In this document: positions 1 to 7,015 of the stretch, piece by piece | How positions within the stretch are numbered: position 1 is the stretch's first letter | Layout: the number at the start of each line of letters is the position of its first letter | Assembly: GCF_019931215.1 (NCBI RefSeq) | Contig: NZ_JAIOUB010000002.1 | Span: 682,001-746,000 of the forward strand | Source of the DNA: Alcanivorax limicola | Lineage (GTDB): Bacteria > Pseudomonadota > Gammaproteobacteria > Pseudomonadales > Alcanivoracaceae | Direction: 5' to 3' | DNA length: 64,000 nucleotides | Notes under the pieces: generated by a model | Databases searched by the model: none | The model's input: only the letters and a program-made list of their open reading frames with translations | What the model was told of the DNA's origin: nothing | Position numbers and translations under genes: made by a program

Positions 1-178
1 AGAGCGTATGAGTGAGCTGGCGGGTTACAAGGAAAAGCCGGTGATTCTGGTCTGCAATGTGGGCAGCCATGCCTCGCTGGCGGGCCGTCAGTTGAAAAAC
101 GAAGGCTTTGCGGCGCTGCATCGTATGCGTGGCGGCATTCAGGGCTGGCGCAACGATAACCTGCCCGTGGTGAAGTAA
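1..178 (+). CDS. Rhodanese-like domain protein (3' end only)
   Basis: This is the last 58 codons of a gene whose start lies outside the window, read in the frame that begins at base 2. The visible part holds the rhodanese active-site loop VCNVGSHAS, where the Cys would carry the persulfide, followed by the typical C-terminal GGIQGW motif. Family knowledge: single-domain rhodaneses of this kind lie upstream of grxC and secB in many gammaproteobacteria and move sulfane sulfur. The stop codon TAA shares its last base with the ATG of grxC, so the two genes are translationally coupled. The N-terminal half and any membrane anchor cannot be seen. Confidence 0.85.
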   Translation, partial: ERMSELAGYKEKPVILVCNVGSHASLAGRQLKNEGFAALHRMRGGIQGWRNDNLPVVK

Positions 179-432
179 TGGCTGATGTGGTGCTCTATAC
201 CACCCGCTGGTGCCCTTTCTGCATTCGCGCTATCGGCTTGCTGGATCGCAAAGGCGCGCCCTACACCAATATCGACGTTGGCGCTGATCCGGCCTTGCGC
301 AGCGATATGGCTGCGCGGGCGGGGCGGCGCAGCGTGCCACAGATATGGATCGGTGAAACCCATGTCGGGGGGTGTGATGAGCTCTATGCGCTGGAGCGAG
401 CGGGCCGCCTGGACGACATGCTGAACAACTGA
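178..432 (+). CDS. grxC: Glutaredoxin 3
   Basis: This 84-residue protein has the glutaredoxin size and fold signature: a first beta strand, then the dithiol active site CPFC (Cys12 and Cys15), a cis-Pro segment SVPQIW, and a GGCDEL glutathione-binding loop. It would reduce disulfides and glutathionylated proteins in the cytoplasm using glutathione. The active site has Phe where most GrxC proteins have Tyr, a known variation. The ATG overlaps the rhodanese stop codon, and secB follows 41 bases later, so this is probably one sulfur/redox and export operon as in many related genomes. Confidence 0.93.
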   Translation: MADVVLYTTRWCPFCIRAIGLLDRKGAPYTNIDVGADPALRSDMAARAGRRSVPQIWIGETHVGGCDELYALERAGRLDDMLNN

Positions 433-473
433 CCCGATGCGGGTCAGAACACAAACAGAATTTGGGGATTGTT

Positions 474-953
474 ATGAGTGAAGTACCACAGCGTACGTTT
501 CAATTGCAGCGCATTTATACCAAGGATGTGTCATTCGAAGTGCCCGGCGCGCCGGACATCTTCCGCAAGCAGTGGCAGCCCAAAGTGAACGTGCAGTTGA
601 ACACGGAAGCGCGTCGGCTGGCGGAAACCGAGTCGGATTACGAGGTGGTGCTGAGCCTGACGGTGACTGCTGCCAGTGAAGAAAAGACCGTGTATCTGGT
701 AGAAATCAAACAGGCGGGCGTCTTTACCCTGGCGGGTATCGAAGGCGACGAGCGCGAACAACTGCTGGGCGCCTACTGCCCGAATCTGTTGTTCCCGTAT
801 GCCCGTGAGCTGGTATCTGATCTGGTCAGTCGCGGTACCTTCCCGCAGTTGCTGTTGCAGCCGATCAACTTTGATGCCCTGTTCCTGGACGCGAAACAGC
901 GCCAGCAGGAAGGTCAGCAAGCCGCCCCGAAAGCGCCGGAAGAAACCCACTGA
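474..953 (+). CDS. secB: Protein-export chaperone SecB
   Basis: This 159-residue acidic protein is SecB, the cytoplasmic tetrameric chaperone that keeps preproteins unfolded and hands them to SecA. Family features visible are the FQLQRIYTKDVSFE start, the GIFTL-like segment AGVFTLAGIEG, the CPNLLFPYARELVSDLVSRG core and the FPQLLLQPINFDALF end. An in-frame TTG twelve bases upstream would add four residues, but the ATG at 474 has a GGGG ribosome-binding stretch at a good distance and matches the family start. It follows grxC, and a GC-rich hairpin lies just after its stop codon. Confidence 0.95.
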   Translation: MSEVPQRTFQLQRIYTKDVSFEVPGAPDIFRKQWQPKVNVQLNTEARRLAETESDYEVVLSLTVTAASEEKTVYLVEIKQAGVFTLAGIEGDEREQLLGAYCPNLLFPYARELVSDLVSRGTFPQLLLQPINFDALFLDAKQRQQEGQQAAPKAPEETH

Positions 954-962
954 CAGCGCACT

Positions 963-982
963 GCCCCGGCCTGAGCCGGGGC
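963..982. terminator. GC-rich hairpin between secB and trmL
   Basis: An exact 8-bp inverted repeat (GCCCCGGC / GCCGGGGC) with a 4-base loop lies between two convergent genes. It has no T-run on the secB side, so a classic intrinsic terminator is likely but not certain. It could serve both strands. Confidence 0.55.
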
Positions 983-1019
983 GTCACTAGTCGCTGATCA
1001 GGCGCTGACCAGGCTCTGA

Positions 1020-1481
1020 TCAGGTGCCCTCGAAGTCGCACTGTCGCCAGGCCTCGAACACGGCCACCGAGACGGCATTGGCCAGATTCAGGCTGCGGCT
1101 GCCCGGCACCATAGGCAGCCGTACCGGCGCGACGTCGGGCTGATCCATGAACAGCGCCTCGGGCAGGCCACGACTCTCCGGACCAAACAGCAGTATGTCA
1201 TCCGGCGCATAGCGCGCCTGGCTGTAGCAGGCCTGCGCCTTGGTTGAAAACGCCCATAACCGGCGTGTCCCGCGCCACCGGCAGAACGCCTGCCAGTCCT
1301 CATGCAATGTCACCGTGGCCTGATCCCGATAATCCAGCCCGGCCCGGCGCAGACGCTTTTCATCCAGCGCAAAGCCCAGCGGCGCAATCAGATGCAGCCG
1401 GCTGCCGGTATTGGCGGCCAGGCGCATGATGTTGCCGGTGTTTGGCGGTATCTCGGGTTCATACAGGGCGATATGCAGCAT
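1020..1481 (-). CDS. trmL: tRNA (cytidine(34)-2'-O)-methyltransferase TrmL
   Basis: This SPOUT-class methyltransferase of 153 residues modifies the wobble base of certain leucine tRNAs using S-adenosylmethionine. The start MLHIALYEPEIPPNTGNIMRL is the family N-terminus. The knotted SAM-binding elements are LLFGPESRGLP and, near the C-terminus, PGSRSLNLANAVSVAVFEAWRQ. A longer frame starts 30 bases upstream, but the ATG at 1481 matches the family start and is preferred. It converges on secB. Confidence 0.93.
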   Translation of the reverse strand: MLHIALYEPEIPPNTGNIMRLAANTGSRLHLIAPLGFALDEKRLRRAGLDYRDQATVTLHEDWQAFCRWRGTRRLWAFSTKAQACYSQARYAPDDILLFGPESRGLPEALFMDQPDVAPVRLPMVPGSRSLNLANAVSVAVFEAWRQCDFEGT

Positions 1482-1608
1482 GGGCGCATTATGCACCAGC
1501 TGTGCTGCCACGGGCAGGCTTCACTCGCCGTATGTCTGAAACAGGTAGCATCATGGGGGCAGTGCCAGAAGACGTGTCAGGGATCGGTTGCAGAAGGAGA
1601 GCGCAGAG

Positions 1609-2007
1609 ATGAAAAGCCCTAAATATGTGGTGTTATGCAGTGCCCTGCTGGCGGCTTGTGCCAGCGGGCCGTCCATGGATGCTGCCTTGCAGGCGGAAAT
1701 GGCTGCCGCCGATGAACTGGCAGCCAGTGAAGCCGAGGCGCTGCAGCGTGACTATGACGCGGGCCGTCGTTATTTCGAGTCAGGGCGGGTTGAGCGTGCC
1801 CTGGTGGAATTCGACTACGCCGCCTACTCAGGCTCCAATGCGGCAGCTGCCCGGCTGTGTGCCATCTATGGTGAGGGCCTGGGTATCAAGGTGGACCCGG
1901 TGAAGGGGGTGTTCTGGTGCCAGCGTGCCGCGCGGGCCGGGCATGCGCCGGCAGGCCCCCGGGCACGACAGTTGTTCCAGACATGGTGGCGAGAAGAGGA
2001 CGTATGA
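1609..2007 (+). CDS. Small lipoprotein with Sel1-like repeat
   Basis: The predicted protein has 132 residues. Its N-terminus is a lipoprotein signal with lipobox LAAC (Cys17), so it is probably anchored in the outer or inner membrane. Residues 50-115 hold Sel1/TPR-like helices (GRRYFESGRVERALVEFDYAA, then AARLCAIYGEGLGI and GVFWCQRAARAGHAPA), which usually mediate protein contacts. The ATG at 1609 follows an AAGGAG ribosome-binding site. An in-frame TTG start 21 bases upstream is less likely because it would place charged residues before the signal. No specific function can be named. Confidence 0.75.
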   Translation: MKSPKYVVLCSALLAACASGPSMDAALQAEMAAADELAASEAEALQRDYDAGRRYFESGRVERALVEFDYAAYSGSNAAAARLCAIYGEGLGIKVDPVKGVFWCQRAARAGHAPAGPRARQLFQTWWREEDV

Positions 2008-2037
2008 CGGTGCCGCCCGGGCTTAGGGATCATCAGC

Positions 2038-2505
2038 TCAGGGCAGTAATTTCCCGCGCCAGTGCGGGTTTTCTTCCACGCGGATATCCCTGGCCTCCAC
2101 CGCCTCGCCGCAATGACTGCATTGCAGGGTGGCTTCCAGTGCTGCACCGCAGTGGGTGTGGATGCGGGTCACTGGAGCGCCAAGGGGGTGGGGCAGGTAT
2201 GTGTCGCCCCACTGGGCCAGATGAACAATGACCGGGTACAAGGCGCGGCCCCTATCGGTCAGCCGGTATTCCTCCCTGACGGGCCGCTGCTGATAGGCCA
2301 CCTTTTCCACAATGCCGCCGTCGAGCAGCTTGCGCAGTCGGTCGCTGAGCACATGGCGGGTCACCCCCAGACGTTGCTGGAACTGATCAAAGCGGCGCAC
2401 CCCGAGAAAGCAATCGCGCAGTACCAGCAACGTCCAGTTGTCACCGACGATGGCCAGGGTGCGCGCCACCGAGCAGGGGTGTTGATCAATATCTTGCCAG
2501 CGCAT
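2038..2505 (-). CDS. HxlR-family transcriptional regulator
   Basis: This 155-residue winged-helix protein belongs to the HxlR family. The core motif CSVARTLAIVGDNWTLLVLRDCFLGVRRFDQFQ is followed by the recognition helix VTRHVLSDRLRKL and the wing EEYRLTDRGRALYPV. Cys11 sits where redox- or aldehyde-sensing HxlR members carry their sensor Cys. The C-terminus adds a CSHCGE zinc-ribbon-like knuckle. The ATG at 2505 has a GGAGG site five bases upstream, which decides against the longer frame from 2532. It is divergent from an SDR gene, and a palindrome fits between them, so it probably represses that cluster and itself. Confidence 0.9.
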   Translation of the reverse strand: MRWQDIDQHPCSVARTLAIVGDNWTLLVLRDCFLGVRRFDQFQQRLGVTRHVLSDRLRKLLDGGIVEKVAYQQRPVREEYRLTDRGRALYPVIVHLAQWGDTYLPHPLGAPVTRIHTHCGAALEATLQCSHCGEAVEARDIRVEENPHWRGKLLP

Positions 2506-2544
2506 AACGCCTCCACGAAGTTGCCCCATCATAGCGGCTTGACG

Positions 2545-2584
2545 GGTTCCAAAAAAGAACCTAGTCTGAGTTCCAAATTGGAAC
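2545..2584. promoter_or_regulatory. Candidate HxlR operator pair
   Basis: Two inverted repeats share the half-site GGTTCC/GAACC. The first is GGTTCC-6 bases-GAACC (2545-2561). The second is GTTCCAAATTGGAAC (2570-2584), a perfect 7-bp-arm palindrome around one base. They lie between the divergent HxlR and SDR genes, just upstream of the SDR start. The arrangement suggests two dimer sites for the adjacent HxlR regulator. The assignment is inferred from position and symmetry. Confidence 0.65.
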
Positions 2585-2603
2585 CCATCAAAGTGAGGGT
2601 ATC

Positions 2604-3329
2604 ATGAGTCAGGCTGCCATGCTGGTCATCGGTGCCGGGGATGCCACCGGTGGCGCCATCGCAAAACGTTTTGCCCGTGAGGGATATGTCGCCTGTGTGG
2701 CGCGTCGCACGCAGGATGCGGTCATGCCACTGGTGGCCGACATAGAACAGGCGGGCGGTCAGGCCCGGGGGTTTGGCTGTGATGCCCGCGATGAGCAGCA
2801 GGTGGCGGATCTGTTTGCGACCATCGAGGCGGAGGTTGGACCGCTGGAGGTGGTCGTGTTCAATATTGGTGCCAATGTGTATTTCCCGGTGGTCGACACC
2901 ACGGCCCGGGTGTATCGCAAGGTCTGGGAAATGGCCGCCTTTGCCGGATTCCTGACCGGCCGGGAAGCGGCGCGGGTGATGCTGCCGCGCCAGCGGGGTA
3001 CCATCCTGTTCACCGGCGCGACCGCATCGCTGCGCGGCGGCAAGGGGTTCTCCGCCTTTGCCGGGGCCAAGTTTGCCCTGCGGGCGCTGGCCCAGAGCAT
3101 GGCGCGTGAGTTGGGCCCCCAGGGGATTCATGTGGCCCATCCGGTGATCGATGGGGCGATTGATACCGCGTTTATCCGCGACAACTTCCCTGACCGTTAT
3201 GCCCTCAAAGCGCAGGACGGCATTCTCAACCCCGAACATATTGCCGAGGCGTACTGGATGCTGCATCGGCAGCCCCGCGATGCCTGGAGCCATGAAATGG
3301 ATCTGCGCCCGTGGATGGAAACCTTTTGA
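2604..3329 (+). CDS. SDR-family protein with Phe in place of the catalytic Tyr
   Basis: The protein has 241 residues and a Rossmann fold of the short-chain dehydrogenase/reductase type. Visible are the nucleotide loop GAGDATGGAIAKRF, the VFNIGAN strand (variant of NNAG), and the segment TGATASLRGGKGFSAFAGAKFAL. In classical SDRs the last segment carries YxxxK. Here it reads FAGAK, so the catalytic Tyr is replaced by Phe while Lys is kept. It may therefore be non-canonical or catalytically different. It has a GAGGG ribosome-binding site, heads a cluster with a DsbA-like oxidoreductase and a thioesterase, and lies opposite an HxlR repressor. The substrate is unknown. Confidence 0.85.
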   Translation: MSQAAMLVIGAGDATGGAIAKRFAREGYVACVARRTQDAVMPLVADIEQAGGQARGFGCDARDEQQVADLFATIEAEVGPLEVVVFNIGANVYFPVVDTTARVYRKVWEMAAFAGFLTGREAARVMLPRQRGTILFTGATASLRGGKGFSAFAGAKFALRALAQSMARELGPQGIHVAHPVIDGAIDTAFIRDNFPDRYALKAQDGILNPEHIAEAYWMLHRQPRDAWSHEMDLRPWMETF

Positions 3330-3342
3330 ACGGAGAGCCGCA

Positions 3343-3924
3343 ATGAGCAAGCAAGTGGAATTCTTCTTTGATGTGGGCAGCCCCACCGCCTGGCTGGCCT
3401 GGACGCAGTTGCCGGCCCTCTGTGCCCGTCAGGGCGCCGAGCTGGTATATCGTCCGGTGCTGCTCGGCGGCATCTTCAAGGCTACGGGTAACAGCCCGCC
3501 GGCAGCCGTGCCGGCCAAAGGCCAGTACATGCTGCGCGATCTGGGCCGCTTCGCCAAACGCTACCAGGTGCCGCTGACGATGAACCCGTATTTTCCGGTG
3601 AATACGCTGGGCGCCATGCGCATTGCCACGGCGGCTGAGGAAGCGCCGGAGCAGGCGGCGATAGTCGCGGCGCTGTTCGATGCCATGTGGAAGTCGCCCT
3701 GCAAGCTGTCGGAACCGGAAGAGCTGGTTCGGGTGCTTAACGAGGCTGGGCTGGATGGCGCAGCCTGGCTGGAGAAATCCGAGTCGGATGAAGTAAAGAG
3801 TCGATTGCGCGAAAATACCGAGGCCGCAGTAAAACGGGGCGTCTTCGGCGCGCCGACTTGCTTTGTGGATGGCGAAATGTTCTTTGGCCAGGATCGGCTG
3901 GACTTTGTGGAAGAAGCACTATGA
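3343..3924 (+). CDS. DsbA-like oxidoreductase, HCCA-isomerase family
   Basis: This 193-residue protein starts MSKQVEFFFDVGSPTAWLAW, the hallmark of the 2-hydroxychromene-2-carboxylate isomerase (kappa-class GST, DsbA thioredoxin fold) family, where the Ser in the SPT/SPY motif activates glutathione. It continues with YRPVLLGGIFKATGN, an all-helical insert and the C-terminal thioredoxin half GVFGAPTCFVDGEMFFGQDRL. Family members isomerise aromatic ring-cleavage products or act as GSH transferases. The start at 3343 follows GGAGAG and lies 13 bases after the SDR stop; the stop overlaps the thioesterase start as ATGA. Joint regulation by the HxlR protein is likely. The substrate cannot be told. 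Confidence 0.88.
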   Translation: MSKQVEFFFDVGSPTAWLAWTQLPALCARQGAELVYRPVLLGGIFKATGNSPPAAVPAKGQYMLRDLGRFAKRYQVPLTMNPYFPVNTLGAMRIATAAEEAPEQAAIVAALFDAMWKSPCKLSEPEELVRVLNEAGLDGAAWLEKSESDEVKSRLRENTEAAVKRGVFGAPTCFVDGEMFFGQDRLDFVEEAL

Positions 3925-4706
3925 ATTTTGACGACATTCTGGCCACGGTGGATGGCCAGGGCAACGCCGCGTTTCCGGAAGCATGGGGGCAGGGGCGGGC
4001 ACTGTTTGGCGGGATTATTGCTGCGGTGCTTTACGATCATCTTGAAAAGACCGTGTCGGCCGGGCGCCGCCTGCGCAGCTTCTCGTTGTCGTTCGTGGCG
4101 CCTGCCGCGCCGGGGCCGGTGTCGTTGAGCGGCGAGGTGCTGCGCGAGGGCAAGTCGGTCATGCAGGCCATGGTCACGGCTCGCCAGGGTGAGCAGGTGG
4201 TGGCAGTCATGCTGGCCAGTTTTGGCGCCGCACGCGAATCCGCGATTGTGGTACAGGCGCCAGGACTCGAGCCGATGAAAAGCAGTGACGAGGCCATGAA
4301 GTTCCCGTTTATTCAAGGCATGATGCCGGATTTCCTCCAGCACTTTGATATGCGCTATGCGGCCGGCATGCCGCCCTACAGCGGCAGCAAGGAGCCTGAT
4401 TTTGCCGGCTATATGCGCTTTGCAGAAACACCAAAGGCGATGACCACAGCCGCGCTGATCTGTCTGGTAGACACCTGGCCGCCTTCGGTTTTGCCTATGC
4501 TCAAGGGCCCGGCGGCGGCCAGCTCCCTGACTTGGACGATGGAACTGCTGGAGGAGCCGGATAACAGACCGGCAGATACGCTGTGGCAATACGCGGTGAC
4601 CACGGATCAGTGCAGTGAGGGCTATGGCCAGAGCCGTGCGGTCATTTGTGATCAGGAAGGCCGTACTGTTGCGCTCAGCCGCCAGACCATTGCGGTATTT
4701 GCCTGA
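3921..4706 (+). CDS. Acyl-CoA thioesterase, double-hotdog family
   Basis: This 261-residue protein has the features of two-hotdog thioesterases: the N-terminal AWGQGRALFGGIIAAVLYDHL helix, the LRSFSLSFVAPAAPG strand and a C-terminal hotdog ending in GRTVALSRQTIAVFA. Such enzymes hydrolyse acyl-CoA esters in the cytoplasm. Its ATG overlaps the stop of the upstream gene (ATGA), so it is the third gene of the HxlR-controlled cluster. It is the left border of the variable island: a diverged copy of its last 44 codons lies at 6604-6735. Confidence 0.85.
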   Translation: MNFDDILATVDGQGNAAFPEAWGQGRALFGGIIAAVLYDHLEKTVSAGRRLRSFSLSFVAPAAPGPVSLSGEVLREGKSVMQAMVTARQGEQVVAVMLASFGAARESAIVVQAPGLEPMKSSDEAMKFPFIQGMMPDFLQHFDMRYAAGMPPYSGSKEPDFAGYMRFAETPKAMTTAALICLVDTWPPSVLPMLKGPAAASSLTWTMELLEEPDNRPADTLWQYAVTTDQCSEGYGQSRAVICDQEGRTVALSRQTIAVFA

Positions 4707-4817
4707 GCGTGTTGTGCCCCTCCTTACTGGGCTCGCAACTGGGCCGCTTGAACGGTTAAGGGGGGCTCATGCCGCGCCTCTCGCATCAACAGAAATATCT
4801 GTGTATGAAAGTGATTG

Positions 4818-4858
4818 CTGAGCAGCGGCGAGTCGCCGGTTTCAGTGCCTGGTTAGCC
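4818..4858 (-). other. Possible remnant of an attC-like site
   Basis: On the minus strand the sequence begins with GGCTAAC, inside which lies the TAA stop of the acetyltransferase gene. It holds a GGCGA/TCGCC stem and ends in GCTCAGC instead of a GTTRRRY core. The position after a minus-strand gene is that of an integron attC, but it is short (41 bases) and one core is altered. It could be a decayed site or coincidence. Confidence 0.3.
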
Positions 4859-5359
4859 CTGTGCGTTGAAGGATTCATGATAAGTAACGATGCCGCGTGG
4901 CAAAGAGGGCTGAAATGCCAAGGCCTGGAAGTACTCCGGCGGCACATCCGGTAGCACTAACTCCGACATGGCCTTGAACCCGAAGCGTGAGTAATAGGCC
5001 GGATCACCCAGCAAGACGCACCCCGCCGCCCCCTTATCTCGAAGCCGCTGCAAGGCTTCTTGCATAAGGAGGCTGCCAATGCCCTGCCCCTGAAGTTCAG
5101 GGATGACCGAGATAGGGCCCAGTCCATACCAATGCGATGAACCATCCGACACCGTTACCGGCGACACTGCGACATGCCCCACGACGGAACCAGCCTGCTC
5201 CGCCACGAGGGACAGGAACAGCGCCCCGGCCTTGCGCAGGGCATCAACGATGAACTGCTCCGTGTGATCGGTGTGTGGTGCGTTCATAAATGCCGCGATC
5301 GTTACGGCATGGATTGCCGCAACATCAGTCGGTAACTCTTCGCGTATAACGGAGTTCAT
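4853..5359 (-). CDS. GNAT-family N-acetyltransferase
   Basis: This 168-residue protein is a GNAT acetyltransferase of the YhbS-like type. The acetyl-CoA loop is ISVIPELQGQGIGSLLMQEAL, followed by CVLLGDPAYYSRFGFKAM, the conserved strand-helix pair where the acceptor site forms. It transfers acetyl groups from acetyl-CoA to an unknown substrate. It starts four bases after the stop of the uracil-DNA-glycosylase-like gene, so both are cotranscribed on the minus strand. It is the first gene of the variable island next to the thioesterase. Confidence 0.87.
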   Translation of the reverse strand: MNSVIREELPTDVAAIHAVTIAAFMNAPHTDHTEQFIVDALRKAGALFLSLVAEQAGSVVGHVAVSPVTVSDGSSHWYGLGPISVIPELQGQGIGSLLMQEALQRLRDKGAAGCVLLGDPAYYSRFGFKAMSELVLPDVPPEYFQALAFQPSLPRGIVTYHESFNAQG

Positions 5360-5363
5360 AATA

Positions 5364-5984
5364 TCAACCTTTTTTCCTGACTAACGACATGCTCACAGTG
5401 CGCAAACTGTTTAGAATGGCTTCGCGGTTCCCCGGGCGCCGATTCACAAACATCGGGCTAGGGTGCGGGCTTGAGAGCAGGCCAAGATGTGGTGCCACGT
5501 TTTGGATATGTTTGTGGGCTTTCTGAGCTTTAGCACCAACCAACACGACCAGTCGTAGCTTGGGCATCAGTTGGAACAAATTGGAGAGCGACTCAATCCC
5601 CGAAGCGATGTCGGACGAGCTGGCCGGTCGAATCTTGGCTCCAGACCCTATATACCAAGGGACAGTATTCCAGATTGCGATGCGGCGACGGTCTATTTCA
5701 GCTTCGTGAATCAACTCGAACAAATTTTTTGCGGTTTCGTCCGGATTATTCATAGACATAAATCCAGAATTGCGCGCCTTAGGGCCGGGTGCCTCCAGGA
5801 GGAAAAGGGCCTCCGCCCCAACTCCTCCATCCCAGGGGTCGAAGTATGGGATAGCAGCCTCTGGCCCTATCCTGATCCTAAGGTCATCGACAAAGTCGGT
5901 CAGTCGAGCAACATGAGCCTCGTCAAGCTGTGACAACCTCGCTTCCCTGGCTGTTTTGTCTCGGAGTAACTTGGGGCGGTCCAT
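5364..5984 (-). CDS. Uracil-DNA glycosylase superfamily protein
   Basis: The protein has 206 residues and three landmarks of the uracil-DNA glycosylase fold. The motif ALFLLEAPGPKA (around residues 59-70) corresponds to the GEAPG water-activating loop, with Glu but no Asp or Gln. IAIWNTVPWYIG is the base-pocket strand with Asn, and HPSPMFVNRRP near residue 175 is the HPSP minor-groove motif. Family members excise uracil or related bases from DNA, or are divergent members of unknown activity. GC content is visibly lower than in the core genes. It is followed after four bases by a GNAT gene. Repair is the default inference; a role in phage defence is possible but not shown. Confidence 0.75.
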   Translation of the reverse strand: MDRPKLLRDKTAREARLSQLDEAHVARLTDFVDDLRIRIGPEAAIPYFDPWDGGVGAEALFLLEAPGPKARNSGFMSMNNPDETAKNLFELIHEAEIDRRRIAIWNTVPWYIGSGAKIRPASSSDIASGIESLSNLFQLMPKLRLVVLVGAKAQKAHKHIQNVAPHLGLLSSPHPSPMFVNRRPGNREAILNSLRTVSMSLVRKKG

Positions 5985-6011
5985 ATATCTCTCTTTGCGG
6001 TTTGATGACCT

Positions 6012-6074
6012 GCTCAGCGGCGCGCTGTAGGTGCGTCTGGCCCCGAAGGGGCGAGCTGCCGTTGCTTGTCAGGC
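6012..6074 (-). other. Possible decayed attC-like site
   Basis: On the minus strand the segment starts GCCTGACAAG and ends CGCCGCTGAGC, with a CGCCCCTTCGGGGC hairpin between. This resembles an integron attC (GCCTAACAAG ... GCGTTAGGC) in which both cores have base changes. It lies between a minus-strand gene and the start of the next, the right place for an attC. The upstream gene's reading frame runs into it. Support is by eye only. Confidence 0.35.
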
Positions 6075-6484
6075 GCATGACGCTGCCCAGTGGACAGACT
6101 TTGCTGTTGCGTTACCACATCTTCCCCCCATATAACTAGCGCAATACTGCGTGCCTCGACTTCAAGCTTGTCATCACCGACTAGAGAAAACGTATACCGG
6201 AAGGTGTCCTCATCTACGGTCTCAATCTTTAGTCCTAAAATAATACCTAAATATCCGTTAAGGGTCGGACAGGTTCTGATAAGCGAGGCCCGGTATGACA
6301 TGACACCTCTAAATATCAGCCAGGCAGGCGCCACTACAAATTCAACTGGTGTTCTGTCGCAGTGCCGCTCATGGATGTAGTCAATATCCAACTTCAACTC
6401 TGTTTCAAAGTTTTCATCGGTATAGGACAATCCGTGAATGTGGTTATCATGTAAAGAGTGATGCTTTATGAATTCTTCGCTCAT
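6014..6484 (-). CDS. Hypothetical protein
   Basis: I do not recognise a family. The frame encodes 156 residues from the ATG at 6484; a GTG fifteen bases upstream is an alternative. Residues 1-125 look like a compact cytoplasmic alpha/beta protein (IHGLSYTDENFETELKLDIDYI, VVAPAWLIFRGV, IVIWGED-like strands). The last 30 or so residues (QQQSLSTGQRHAPDKQ and on) are low in hydrophobic residues and are translated from a sequence that resembles a decayed attC site, so the original stop codon may have been lost. GC content is lower than in the core. It belongs to the island's minus-strand series. Confidence 0.6.
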   Translation of the reverse strand: MSEEFIKHHSLHDNHIHGLSYTDENFETELKLDIDYIHERHCDRTPVEFVVAPAWLIFRGVMSYRASLIRTCPTLNGYLGIILGLKIETVDEDTFRYTFSLVGDDKLEVEARSIALVIWGEDVVTQQQSLSTGQRHAPDKQRQLAPSGPDAPTARR

Positions 6485-6550
6485 GTGATCTTTATCCACT
6501 CATCCGCCAAAGGAATTCCGGGAGCGCTTGCTATGCGCCTGGCGCCGGGA

Positions 6551-6580
6551 GCATCTCCGGGGTCAGCATCTCCGGGGTCA
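6551..6580. repeat. 15-bp tandem duplication
   Basis: The 15-mer GCATCTCCGGGGTCA occurs twice in direct succession. The second copy runs directly into the GGGGTCAGGTCTC end of a REP-like element. It may have arisen by slippage or by element movement. Confidence 0.85.
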
Positions 6581-6600
6581 GGTCTCTCATTTCCCAGAGG
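6574..6600. repeat. Half of a GGGGTCAGGTCTC REP-like element
   Basis: These 27 bases match the left half of the complete palindromic element at 7464-7524 with one difference. The right half is missing: the thioesterase gene fragment begins directly after it. It marks the left edge of the inserted block. Confidence 0.8.
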
Positions 6601-6603
6601 CCG

Positions 6604-6735
6604 GATGCGCTGTGGCAATACGCGGTAACCACTGACCAGTGCAGAGAGGGCTATAGTCAGAGCCGTGCCGTGATTGCTGATCAGGATGGCAGCACCGTAG
6701 CGCTCAGTCGGCAGACCATTACGGCATTTGCCTGA
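6604..6735 (+). pseudogene. 3' fragment of a thioesterase gene
   Basis: These 44 codons, ending in TGA, align without gaps to the last 44 codons of the intact thioesterase at 4575-4706. By eye, 35 of 43 residues are identical. The short downstream sequence (GTGTTG, then CCCC-rich bases) is also similar. No start or upstream part exists: the fragment begins at the half REP element. It cannot be functional. The divergence shows that it came from a related strain or paralogue rather than from a recent local duplication. Confidence 0.9.
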
Positions 6736-7015
6736 ACCTGAAGGTGTTGCGCCCCCCTTGCTTGGGCCTGTTAACCGGGCCGAGCCGCATTAGATGCCTG
6801 CCCTGCATGAACGCCGGCGTCATGCCGTCACAATGCCAAGGGTACGGGTCATCACATGCGCAAACGCGTGAGCAATAATCGCTGCCTCCAGGCCGTATCG
6901 CCAGAAAAGGTAGCTGAAAATCACGCCGAAGACAGTTGTTCGCGCCGGCGAGGGACGCTGCCCACGTCAGCCGTCAATGCACCGACCTGGGCTGCAACAA
7001 CTCGGTTAGATCGCT
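6736..7015. other. Intergenic sequence without a recognised feature
   Basis: This stretch lies between the thioesterase fragment and the stop of the VOC gene. The first 40 bases resemble the sequence after the intact thioesterase. The rest shows no convincing gene, RNA or repeat on either strand. A single GTTAGAT near its right end resembles an attC core but has no partner. Confidence 0.5.

Noticed and set aside
4037-4603. Open frames antisense to the thioesterase gene
   Set aside because: No motif and no ribosome-binding site; the plus-strand gene has clear family features.
7000-7015. GTTAGAT after the VOC gene as an attC core
   Set aside because: No inverted partner core was found within 140 bases, so a single 7-mer is not evidence.
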